The position numbers and the translations under genes are program-made. Below, piece by piece: positions 15,768 to 23,631 of a DNA stretch of 64,000 nucleotides; the first letter of the stretch is position 1; each line of letters opens with the position of its first letter. Under the pieces are notes generated by a model. It did no database searches. It worked only from the letters and a program-made list of their open reading frames with translations, and was not told the DNA's origin. The DNA is from Alphaproteobacteria bacterium (GTDB lineage: Bacteria > Pseudomonadota > Alphaproteobacteria > UBA9219 > RFNS01): NCBI GenBank assembly GCA_037200005.1, contig JBBCGY010000001.1, positions 168,416 through 232,415 of the forward strand. Direction: 5' to 3'.

Positions 15768-16376
15768 ATGGTCTGGGAATTTAAGCCTGCTCTTACACCG
15801 TCCAAAAACGAGGCGACGGTGCGCGAAGCAACGATTTTCGATTTCTTCAGCCAGGTCAAACTGGTCGTCGCCAGGCGCGACCGCAAGCATCCGGAACTGG
15901 CACACGCCATGGAATATATTCAACAGCAGGCGAAAATAGCAGGCTTGCCGCTGAGCAACCAAGGGACCCCTCTAGACGAAGCCGGTAAGCCCCTCGTGAC
16001 GCTCGCGACGCCGTGGTTTACAGAGCCGAACGGCGATCATCCCGTCAGGCTGGTGCAAGTCGCCGTCAAGTCCGAACGCTTTCAAGCGGGAAGAGATTTT
16101 TACGACGCGCTAACGGATACAGTCGCCATTGCACACTCGGCCTATAAACTCAGCGTTGAAGCCGGGGGCGGCCCTAAACTAATCACCAATAAAGGCTATG
16201 GCATCGCATATCCCGGCACGCCGATAGAAATCGCCTGTCTGGGCAAAAAGTTCTCACACCGGGCGAAGAACTGCTCGCCGACGGCTATACGAGCAGGAAC
16301 ACCATCGGCGACCGGCTCATACAGGCCCTCAAAGAGAAATGCAGGCGGGCCTCTGTCATACCGAAATAAGGCTTAA
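15768..16376 (+). CDS. Unknown protein with an apparent frameshift near the 3' end
   Basis: The frame gives 202 residues. Residues 1-157 look like a normal soluble protein (IFDFFSQVKLVVARRDRK, AMEYIQQQAKIAG, YDALTDTVAIAHSAYKL). From about 16239 the frame turns into Arg/Ser/Pro-rich sequence typical of an out-of-frame read. The -1 frame from the C-AAA-AAG stretch (about 16239-16247) gives a natural helical end (VLTPGEELLADGY, DRLIQALKEKC) and stops at 16367-16369. One more A in the A5 run would restore it. This is an assembly indel, a true mutation or, less likely, programmed -1 slippage. No recognised family. Confidence 0.5.
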   Translation: MVWEFKPALTPSKNEATVREATIFDFFSQVKLVVARRDRKHPELAHAMEYIQQQAKIAGLPLSNQGTPLDEAGKPLVTLATPWFTEPNGDHPVRLVQVAVKSERFQAGRDFYDALTDTVAIAHSAYKLSVEAGGGPKLITNKGYGIAYPGTPIEIACLGKKFSHRAKNCSPTAIRAGTPSATGSYRPSKRNAGGPLSYRNKA

Positions 16377-17347
16377 ACCTTATGATACTCCCGGAACCAC
16401 GCCACGAATTTCTCTAATCCGGCGGCGATGGTGGTCGTGGGCATATAACCCAAGTCGCGCGTGCTGGCCGCGATATCGGCGAAGGTTTCCGGAACGTCGC
16501 CCGGCTGCATGTCCTCGTACTGATAGACCGCTTTCTTCCCCAGAAGATTTTCCAGCGTGCCGATAAAGTCCATCAGATTTTCCGCGCGCGAATTGCCGAG
16601 ATTATAGACGGCGGCGGGCGCGGCGCCCGCTTCGCGCTTCGGCGGATGCGCGGCGGCAGCCAGAATGCCGGACACGATATCGTCGACATAAGTGAAGTCG
16701 CGGCGCATCTTGCCGTGATTGAACACCTTGATCGGCTCGCCGCGCAAAATCGCGCCCGCGAACAGATAGGCCGCCATGTCGGGCCTGCCCCACGGCCCAT
16801 AGACCGTGAAAAACCGCAGGCCCGTCATCGGCGTGCCGTAGAGATGCGCGTAGGTATGGCCGAACAATTCATCCGCGCGTTTGGTCGCGGCATAGAGCGA
16901 TACCGGATGATCGGTACGGTCTTCCACCGAAAATGGAATCTTTTTATTGCCGCCATAGACCGACGACGAGCTGGCATAGACGAAATGCCGCAATTTCTTC
17001 ATGGCGCGCGCCGCTTCGAGCAGCACGATCTGCGCCATGATATTCGATTCGATATAGGCGTAGGGATTGACCAGCGAGTAACGCACGCCCGCCTGCGCCG
17101 CGAGATGGATGATCTCGGTGATGTCCGCGCCGTGTCTCTCGATGATCGAGGCGACGGCTTCGCGTCCCGCCAGATTGGCGCGGTAAAACGTAAAGCCGGG
17201 CAGCTTCTGCAATTGGGCCAGCCGCGCCTCTTTGAGCTTTACGTCGTAATAATCATTGACGCTGTCGATGCCGACGACCGGCACGCCCTGCCCCAGCAAT
17301 TTCGCGGCGGTATGAAAGCCGATAAATCCGGCGACGCCGGTAACCAA
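16373..17347 (-). CDS. UDP-glucuronate 4-epimerase-like NAD-dependent epimerase, start disrupted
   Basis: Short-chain dehydrogenase/reductase of the sugar-nucleotide epimerase type. The 324-residue frame has the Rossmann motif VTGVAGFIGFHTA, then IDSVNDYYDVKLKEARL, which is characteristic of the UDP-glucuronate epimerase (LspL/Cap1J) subgroup, and the catalytic SSSSVYG plus Y-AAT-K pair. The frame only starts at a TTG (17347), losing the first beta-strand residues. An ATG at 17355, one base after the upstream gene's stop, is out of frame; one extra T in GTTTGG would give a perfect family N-terminus (MTVLVTG). The gene is therefore probably intact apart from a one-base indel. It acts with the adjacent dehydrogenase to make an acidic sugar nucleotide for surface polysaccharide. 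Confidence 0.8.
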   Translation of the reverse strand: MVTGVAGFIGFHTAAKLLGQGVPVVGIDSVNDYYDVKLKEARLAQLQKLPGFTFYRANLAGREAVASIIERHGADITEIIHLAAQAGVRYSLVNPYAYIESNIMAQIVLLEAARAMKKLRHFVYASSSSVYGGNKKIPFSVEDRTDHPVSLYAATKRADELFGHTYAHLYGTPMTGLRFFTVYGPWGRPDMAAYLFAGAILRGEPIKVFNHGKMRRDFTYVDDIVSGILAAAAHPPKREAGAAPAAVYNLGNSRAENLMDFIGTLENLLGKKAVYQYEDMQPGDVPETFADIAASTRDLGYMPTTTIAAGLEKFVAWFREYHKV

Positions 17348-17356
17348 ACCGTCATG

Positions 17357-18653
17357 CTACAAACTCCAATAGCAAAGTCCCGCCGGAACGGCGGAGGGCA
17401 TCAGCGCCGATTTCACGTCGGCGACCACGCCGCCGGGCTTGACCCGCGCCATCCATGAATCCATCGCCGCCATGATCTGCCGGTGCGGCACCGCGAGAAC
17501 CAGCGCGTCGAGCTCGCGCAAATCCGCGTCCTCGGAAAGCTCAAGCCCGTATTCGTGGCGGGCGTGGGCGGCATCGGCCATCGGATCGTGCAGCAGCACC
17601 TCGCAGCCGTAATGGCCGAGCTCGCGCACGATTTCCGGCACGCGGCTGTTGCGCAGATCGCGGACATTTTCCTTGAAGGCGAGTCCGAGAACGCCGACGC
17701 GCGCTCTACCGTTCCAGCGCCCGCCGCCGACCATCAGCTTGACGATTTTTTCGGCGATGAAGACCGGCATATTGTCGTTGATGCGCCGCCCCGACAAGAT
17801 CACCTGCGGATGATAGCCGAGCGCCTCGGCGCGCGTGGTCAGATAGTAGGGATCGACGCCGATGCAATGCCCGCCGACGAGGCCGGGCGAGAATTTCAGG
17901 AAATTCCATTTCGTGCCCGCCGCCGCCAGCACGTCCGCCGTGCGGATATTGAGGCGGTCGCAAATCAGCGCGAGCTCGTTCATCAGCGCCACGTTCAAAT
18001 CGCGCTGGGTGTTTTCCAGAACCTTGGCGGCTTCGGCGACGGCGATGCTCTGCGCCTCATGCAGGCCCGCGGTCACGACCGCGCCATAGACGGCGCGCAA
18101 TCGCGCGAGACTTTCGGCATCTTCGGCGGCGATGATCTTGACGATGGTTTCGAGCGTGTGCTCGCGGTCGCCAGGATTGATGCGTTCGGGAGAGTATCCA
18201 AGACGGAAATCCTTGCCGCGCTTTTTGCCCGACGCCGCCTCGATGCGCGGGCCGCAGACTTCTTCGGTAAGGCCGGGATAGACCGTCGATTCGAATACGA
18301 TCACCGGAACCCGGGCCGTCATTCTCGCGTCCCTTGAGCGCCGCGCCGATCATGTCGCAGGCGCTCAGCACCGCGCCGAGATCGGGGCGCTTGGCCTCGT
18401 CGATGGGGGTGGGCACGGTGACGATGAAAAAACTGCAACCGGCCAGCGCCGCCGGATCGTCCGTTATCGTCGCGGGCGTAGCCTTCAGGACATCCGCGCC
18501 GATTTCCCCGGTCCAGTCATGACATTGCCGCAACGCCTCGACGCGGCGCTTGTCCACGTCGAAACCGGCGATGCCGGGGAATTTCCCGGCCAGCCCGACG
18601 AGAAGCGGCAGCCCTACATAACCAAGACCGATGACGGCGATTTTTTCCTGCAT
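17357..18653 (-). pseudogene. UDP-N-acetylhexosamine 6-dehydrogenase (TviB/WbpO type), frameshifted
   Basis: Oxidises a UDP-HexNAc to the uronic acid. It is read in two frames. The N-terminal part (18653 down to about 18320) has AVIGLGYVGLPL, the dinucleotide fold, and VTVPTPID. The C-terminal part (18322-17357) begins VPVIVFESTVYPG and has SPERINPGD, the catalytic GLVGGHCIGVDPYYL with its Cys, and the usual ending CYWSL. Together they span a full-length enzyme of about 425 residues, with a one-base shift around 18315-18325 (GAGAATGACGG). It follows xseA by 48 bases on the same strand and precedes the epimerase gene by one base, so the three probably share a transcript. Because both parts are well conserved, a recent mutation or assembly indel is more likely than an old pseudogene. 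Confidence 0.8.
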
Positions 18654-18701
18654 GAAGGGGAAAAAGCACAGAAACGGGGCGAGCGCAATGCCCTCCCCAA
18701 A

Positions 18702-20180
18702 TCAGAACAGGCTGCCCTGTCCGCCGTCGCGGCGCGGCAGGATTTGCGCCGCCGCCTCGCCATCATGGAAGATCAGCGCGACTTTCTGCTTCAGCTTGGC
18801 CCCGGCAGCGCTCGAAACAATCTGGCCGTTTTCCGCACGCACCAACGCGTAGCCGCGCTGCAGCACGCCCTGCGGCGACAGGCTGACCAGAAGCTGCCCC
18901 GCGCGGCGCACGCGTTCATGCCACTGCTCCCATCGCTGCCCGAACGCACGCTCGCCGCGCGCGGCGATCTCGGGCAGTCGGCGCTCAAGCTCCCGGAACG
19001 ATTGCACGCGCTGGCGGAAAGCGGATTCCATCGCCCGCGATTCATTGCTCAGTTTCTGCGCCGCGAGGCGCAGCCATTCGCGCGGATGCGGCAAGCGCCC
19101 GCCGGTTCCCGCCAGCGCCGAGCGTCGCAACAGCAGAATCTGACTCATGCCGGTTTTAAGGCGCTCCGCCCTGTCGTCGGCGCGCTGCCACAGCGGCTCC
19201 AGCATGCGGCGCGGATCGCCGAGCGCGCGGGCGACGAGCATGAGCCGGTCGCGACGCGCCTCGATCCCGCGCCGATTGGCCTGCTGCTGCCGCGCGGCGA
19301 GATTGTGCAAGTTCGCGAGCAGCTCGGCCCGCACCGGCACCGCCATTTCGGCGGCGGCGGTCGGCGTTGGCGCGCGGCGGTCGGCGGCGAAATCGATCAG
19401 CGTGGTATCGGTTTCATGCCCAACCGCGGAAATCAGCGGGATCGCGCTCGCCGCCGCGGCGCGCACCACGATCTCTTCGTTGAACGGCATCAGATCCTCG
19501 ACCGAGCCGCCGCCGCGCGCGATAATCAGAACGTCCGGACGCAGCGGCGAATCTTCCGCAAGCGCATTGAATCCGTTGATCGCGGAAACAATCTGCTCCG
19601 CAGCAAGGGGGCCCTGCACCGCCACCGGCCAGATGACGATGGGACACGGAAAACGGTCTTCCACCCGGTGCAGAATATCGCGGATCACCGCGCCGGTCGG
19701 CGAGGTCACGACGCCGATGCGGCGCGGCATGAAGGGCAGGGGTTTTTTACGTTCCGGGGAAAAAAGCCCTTCCGCCATAAGCCGTTTTTTGCGCTCCTCG
19801 ATCAGTTTCAGCAGCGCGCCCTCGCCCGCGAGCGCCATCGCCTCGACGACGAGCTGGTATTTCGATTGCCCGGCATAGGTGGTGAGCCGCCCGGTGCAGA
19901 CCACCTCCATGCCGGCCTCCGGCTTGAAGCCGAGCCGCCCCGCGCCGCCTTTCCAGATCACGGCGGCCAGAACGGATTTATCGTCCTTGAGCGACAGATA
20001 GACATGGCCGTTGCCATGGAATTTGCATTCCCCGATCTCGCCGCGCACCCGCACATGGCCGAAACGCTCCTCGACCACCTGTTTAAGCTCGCGGCTGATC
20101 TCGGATACCGTGAATTCGGGCGCGTTCGCGCCCGGACGGGGTTGATCTATCAGAGCGGATGGGGCAGAAATTTCATTCAT
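18702..20180 (-). CDS. xseA: Exodeoxyribonuclease VII large subunit
   Basis: 492 residues. XseA is the catalytic subunit of a nuclease that degrades single-stranded DNA into oligonucleotides, working with several copies of XseB. The N-terminal OB-fold has VRVRGEIGECKFHGNGHVYLSLKD. The catalytic region has GVVTSPTGAVIRDI, ARGGGSVEDLMPFN and ISAVGHETDTTLIDFAAD, the standard signatures. A long coiled-coil segment follows, with many Arg/Gln/Leu residues. The gene is divergent from purD with about 35 bases between start codons, a common alphaproteobacterial arrangement. Confidence 0.95.
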   Translation of the reverse strand: MNEISAPSALIDQPRPGANAPEFTVSEISRELKQVVEERFGHVRVRGEIGECKFHGNGHVYLSLKDDKSVLAAVIWKGGAGRLGFKPEAGMEVVCTGRLTTYAGQSKYQLVVEAMALAGEGALLKLIEERKKRLMAEGLFSPERKKPLPFMPRRIGVVTSPTGAVIRDILHRVEDRFPCPIVIWPVAVQGPLAAEQIVSAINGFNALAEDSPLRPDVLIIARGGGSVEDLMPFNEEIVVRAAAASAIPLISAVGHETDTTLIDFAADRRAPTPTAAAEMAVPVRAELLANLHNLAARQQQANRRGIEARRDRLMLVARALGDPRRMLEPLWQRADDRAERLKTGMSQILLLRRSALAGTGGRLPHPREWLRLAAQKLSNESRAMESAFRQRVQSFRELERRLPEIAARGERAFGQRWEQWHERVRRAGQLLVSLSPQGVLQRGYALVRAENGQIVSSAAGAKLKQKVALIFHDGEAAAQILPRRDGGQGSLF

Positions 20181-20215
20181 CGTCTGACGATAAAGTAGAA
20201 ACAGGGGGGAAGTCC

Positions 20216-21484
20216 ATGCGGGTTCTGGTTATCGGCGGCGGCGGACGCGAACATGCCCTATGCCAAGCCCTGCTCAAATCGCCGCAATGCAAGGCGCTGT
20301 TCTGCGATCCGGGCAATGCCGGGATTGCCCCCATCGCCTCCTGCATCCCGCTGAATAGCGAAGACCATGCGGCGACCGTCGCCTTCTGCCATATGGAAAA
20401 GATCGATTTCGTCGTCATCGGGCCTGAAACCCCCCTCGTTCACGGTCTGGCCGATGTGCTGCGCCAGGATGGAATCCCGGTTTTCGGCCCGTCTCAGGCC
20501 GCCGCCGAGCTGGAAGGCTCGAAGGGCTTCATGAAGGATTTGTGCGCCAAGACGAATATCCCGACCGCCAAATATCAGCGCTTCACCGATCTCGACGCCG
20601 CGCTCGCCTATATCGACCAGGAAGGCGCGCCGATCGTCGTCAAGGCCGACGGCCTCGCGTCCGGCAAGGGCGTCACCGTCGCCATGACCGTCGAAGAGGC
20701 GAAACAGGCCGCCACGGAAGCCCTCAAGGGCCGCAAATTCGGCGCGTCGGGCGCGTCGCTGGTGATCGAGGAATATATGGAAGGCGAGGAGGTCAGCTTC
20801 TTCGCTCTATGCGACGGCCCGCACGCGATCCCGTTCGCCTCGGCGCAGGATCACAAGCGCGCCTTCGACGGCGACGAAGGCCCGAACACCGGCGGCATGG
20901 GCGCCTATTCGCCCGCGCCGCATATGACGCCTGCCTTGACCGAGCAGGTCATGCGGGAGATCGTGCAGCCGGCGACGAACGCGCTGCTCGCCATGGGCAG
21001 GCCGTTCCAGGGCGTGCTGTTCGCGGGGCTGATGCTGACCAAGAGCGGCCCGAAGCTGATCGAGTTCAACGTCCGTTTCGGCGATCCAGAAACCCAGGCG
21101 ATATTGCCCCGCCTCAAGAGCGATTTATTGCTGGTGCTGCATGCGGCGGCGATGGGCAAGCTCGACGAGATCGCTCTCGAATGGGACGACCGCGCCGCCC
21201 TGTGCGTGGTGATGGCGGCGAAAGGCTATCCCGGCAGCTACGGCTATGGCAGCGTCATCAAGGGCCTCGACCGCGCGGCGGAGTCTCCCGACGTGCTGGT
21301 GTTCCATGCCGGAACCGCCCATGACGGCGACACGATCCTGGCGAATGGCGGGCGGGTGCTGGGCATTACCGGCCTCGGCGCGACGATTCAGGAAGCGCAG
21401 CAGAACGCCTATAAGGCTATCGACCGGATCGAATGGAAAGAGGGCTTCTGCCGCCGCGATATCGGCTGGCGCGCGGTGGGATAA
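20216..21484 (+). CDS. purD: Phosphoribosylamine-glycine ligase (GAR synthetase)
   Basis: Second step of purine synthesis: ATP-dependent joining of glycine to phosphoribosylamine. 422 residues from ATG 20216, preceded by GGGGGA. The frame is open to 20159, but the upstream 19 residues are unlike the family and would run into the xseA start region. Motifs: MRVLVIGGGGREHAL, FVVIGPETPLV, VVKADGLASGKGV (ATP-grasp), EEYMEGEEVSFFAL, HKRAFDGDEGPNTGGMGAY and EFNVRFGDPETQ. A strong hairpin lies just after its stop. Confidence 0.97.
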   Translation: MRVLVIGGGGREHALCQALLKSPQCKALFCDPGNAGIAPIASCIPLNSEDHAATVAFCHMEKIDFVVIGPETPLVHGLADVLRQDGIPVFGPSQAAAELEGSKGFMKDLCAKTNIPTAKYQRFTDLDAALAYIDQEGAPIVVKADGLASGKGVTVAMTVEEAKQAATEALKGRKFGASGASLVIEEYMEGEEVSFFALCDGPHAIPFASAQDHKRAFDGDEGPNTGGMGAYSPAPHMTPALTEQVMREIVQPATNALLAMGRPFQGVLFAGLMLTKSGPKLIEFNVRFGDPETQAILPRLKSDLLLVLHAAAMGKLDEIALEWDDRAALCVVMAAKGYPGSYGYGSVIKGLDRAAESPDVLVFHAGTAHDGDTILANGGRVLGITGLGATIQEAQQNAYKAIDRIEWKEGFCRRDIGWRAVG

Positions 21485-21491
21485 AACAAAA

Positions 21492-21520
21492 ACGCGCGCG
21501 GCAGAGACTGCCGCGCGCGT
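21492..21520 (-). terminator. Intrinsic terminator between purD and the 21543 gene
   Basis: Perfect 13-base arms ACGCGCGCGGCAG (21492-21504) and CTGCCGCGCGCGT (21508-21520) enclose AGA. Read on the minus strand the stem is followed by TTTTTGTTTTAT, so it is a good rho-independent terminator for the small minus-strand gene at 21543-21734. It may also slow transcription leaving purD, although no U-run follows on the plus strand. Confidence 0.75.
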
Positions 21521-21542
21521 CATGAATTGAATTCCGGGCCGA

Positions 21543-21734
21543 TTACGGTGCCGGAGCGCCGAAGATACGTTCGAGGCGGCTCAAGAACGGAACCGCGCCG
21601 CGCGCAGGCTCCATCGCCATCGAAGCAGTTATTCCCAGTTTCACGGTTCCTAATTGCTGACCGATGGCATCAGGCACGCCACCGGTTTGACCGGCGACTT
21701 CGCTCATGGCGCTTGCAAAATCCAAACCAAACAT
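21543..21734 (-). CDS. Small unknown protein (63 residues)
   Basis: A short frame with a convincing AGGAG ribosome site 7-8 bases before the ATG and an intrinsic terminator just past its stop, both of which argue for a real transcription unit. The product is MFGLDFASAMSEV..., Gly/Ala-rich in the middle with one positively charged helix (FLSRLERIFGAPAP) at the end. No family is recognised, and there is no signal peptide. An overlapping plus-strand frame (21527-21754) has no ribosome site and is rejected. Confidence 0.5.
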   Translation of the reverse strand: MFGLDFASAMSEVAGQTGGVPDAIGQQLGTVKLGITASMAMEPARGAVPFLSRLERIFGAPAP

Positions 21735-21810
21735 CGTCCATCTCCTTGACTTGAGGGTAGAGGCCCGACGATAGGGCCATGAAAACCATAAATTGGCAAG
21801 TAATTTTTAG

Positions 21811-22255
21811 TTAATACCTTAAATTACTGAAAAAGCTTCGCAATATGTCCCCGCAAGCCTGTTCCTCCATGCCGCCGATGATTTCCGGCGCGTGATGGCA
21901 GGTCGGCTGCGCGTAAAAGCGCGGCCCATGATCAACCGCGCCGCCCTTGGGGTCGTAAGCGCCGAAATAAAGCCGCCGGACGCGGGCGAAGCTGATCGCC
22001 CCGGCGCACATGGCGCAAGGCTCCAGCGTTACATAGAGATCGCATTCCGGCAGGCGCGGCGAGCCGAGTTTTTTTCGTTGCCTCGCGTAAAACGAGCATT
22101 TCCGCGTGCGCCGTGGGGTCATGGGCGGCTTCGGTCATATTCCCGGCCCGGGCGACGATTTCGCCGTTCAGCACGGCGACCGCGCCCACCGGCACCTCGC
22201 CGCGCAAGGCGGCGGCGCGGGCTTCCTCGAGCGCGATTTGCATGAAGCTTTGCAT
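21811..22255 (-). pseudogene. tadA: tRNA(adenine-34) deaminase TadA, frameshifted in an A7 run
   Basis: TadA converts A34 to inosine in tRNA-Arg(ACG) and is usually essential. The N-terminal half (ATG 22255, MQSFMQIALEEAR) contains EVPVGAVAV and the zinc/proton-shuttle PTAHAEMLVLREATKK. The C-terminal half, in another frame, continues LGSPRLPECDLYVTLEPCAMCAGAI, with the two zinc cysteines, and FGAYDPKGG. The break is at a run of seven A on the coding strand (about 22070-22076); six A would join the halves exactly. The two halves are otherwise well conserved, so an assembly error is likely. Divergent from rluB, start codons 43 bases apart. Confidence 0.85.
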
Positions 22256-22298
22256 AAGGGGCGGCATGGCTATACATAGGGAATCCAGGGAAAGAACC

Positions 22299-23063
22299 AT
22301 GCCACAAACAACGACGAAAAGCGAACAGGCGAACAAGGGCGAGCGCATCGCCAAATATCTGGCGCGCGCGGGAATCTGCTCGCGCCGCGACGCCGAGAAA
22401 ATGATTCTCGAAGGGCGCGTGAAGGTGGACGGCAATATTCTCGCCAGCCCCGCCTTCAACGTCACCGAAGCCAGCGCGGTTCTGGTCGACGGCAAATCCG
22501 TCGCCGCACGCGAGCCCGCGCGCCTGTGGCGCTATCACAAGCCCGCGGGCCTCGTCACCACCGCGCGCGATCCGCAGGGCCGCCCGACGGTATTCGAAAA
22601 TCTGCCGAAAAATCTGCCGCGCGTGGTTTCCGTGGGGCGGCTCGACCTCACCACCGAAGGGCTTTTGCTGCTGACCAATGACGGCGCGCTGGCGCGGCAT
22701 CTGGAACTGCCGAAGCATGGCTGGATGCGGCATTACCGCGTGCGGGTGCATGGCACGGTGAACGAAGCGCGGCTGAAGAAGCTGGAGGGCGGCCTGGTGC
22801 TCGAGGGCGTCCGCTACGGCCCGATCAAGGCGACGCTGGAAAAGGCGCAGGGCGCTTCCAACGCGTGGCTCGAGGTCGGCATCCGCGAGGGCAAGAACCG
22901 CGAGATTCGCAAGGTCATGGAGCATATGCGCCTTACGGTCACCCGCCTGATCCGCGTCAGCTTCGGCCCCTTTCCGCTTGCCAAACTGGCGCCGGGCGCA
23001 GTAGAGGAAGTGCCGCCGCGCATGATGCGCGAACAATTGGCGGACTTTTTTACAGAACCATGA
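22299..23063 (+). CDS. rluB: 23S rRNA pseudouridine synthase, RluB type
   Basis: 254 residues from ATG 22299 with a CAGGGAAAG ribosome site. An alternative ATG at 22266 is in frame but poorly placed. An S4 RNA-binding domain (about 10-60: ERIAKYLARAGICSRRDAE, GRVKVDG) is followed by the catalytic domain of the RsuA/RluB/E/F family, with VGRLDLTTEGLLLLTNDG containing the catalytic Asp and ending in GKNREIRKVMEHM. The family modifies helix 89 region uridines of 23S rRNA. The stop overlaps the rsmD start (ATGA). Confidence 0.9.
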   Translation: MPQTTTKSEQANKGERIAKYLARAGICSRRDAEKMILEGRVKVDGNILASPAFNVTEASAVLVDGKSVAAREPARLWRYHKPAGLVTTARDPQGRPTVFENLPKNLPRVVSVGRLDLTTEGLLLLTNDGALARHLELPKHGWMRHYRVRVHGTVNEARLKKLEGGLVLEGVRYGPIKATLEKAQGASNAWLEVGIREGKNREIRKVMEHMRLTVTRLIRVSFGPFPLAKLAPGAVEEVPPRMMREQLADFFTEP

Positions 23064-23629
23064 TTCGGATCGTCGGAGGCATATTCGCGGGCCGCAGTCT
23101 GCCCGTGCCGGTGGGGCGGGAAACCCGCCCGACCTCCGACCGCGTGCGCGAAGCGATGTTCAATATCCTGGCCCACCGCGACTGGAATGTCGGGCGCGAC
23201 GCAATCATGAACGCCCATGTCCTCGATGTCTGCTGCGGCACCGGCGCGCTGGCGCTGGAGGCGATCTCGCGCGGCGCCGACTATGCCTGCCTCGTCGATC
23301 TGTCACCGGCAGCGATCAGAGTGGTGGATAATAACGTCAACGTGCTCGGCATCGCCAACCAGTGCCGGATCATCCGCGCCGACGTGCTGCAGATGCCCAA
23401 AGCGCCCAGGCCGTGCAATTTGATTTTCATCGATCCGCCCTATGACAAGAATCTTCCGGCGCAAATCGTGCCGGGCCTCGTCGCGCAAGGCTGGGTCGCG
23501 CCGCGCGCCATCGTCGTCGTCGAAACCGCCGAGGACGAAACGGTGGAGCTTCCGCCGGAATTCACCCTCAAGCTCGACCGCGAATATGGCGACACGAAAA
23601 TCTGGTTTTATGTTTACGAGAAGAAATAA
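23060..23629 (+). CDS. rsmD: 16S rRNA (guanine-966 N2)-methyltransferase
   Basis: 189 residues. SAM-dependent methyltransferase of the RsmD (YhhF) family. Motifs: MIRIVGGIFAGRSL at the N-terminus, RPTSDRVREAMFNIL, the SAM-binding VLDVCCGTGALALEAISRGA and the catalytic FIDPPYDKNL. The ATG at 23060 overlaps the rluB stop in ATGA, showing coupling within a rluB-rsmD operon. A longer open frame (from 22865) is an artefact reading through rluB. The stop is two bases from that of mutL, which is convergent. Confidence 0.94.
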   Translation: MIRIVGGIFAGRSLPVPVGRETRPTSDRVREAMFNILAHRDWNVGRDAIMNAHVLDVCCGTGALALEAISRGADYACLVDLSPAAIRVVDNNVNVLGIANQCRIIRADVLQMPKAPRPCNLIFIDPPYDKNLPAQIVPGLVAQGWVAPRAIVVVETAEDETVELPPEFTLKLDREYGDTKIWFYVYEKK

Positions 23630-23631
23630 AT

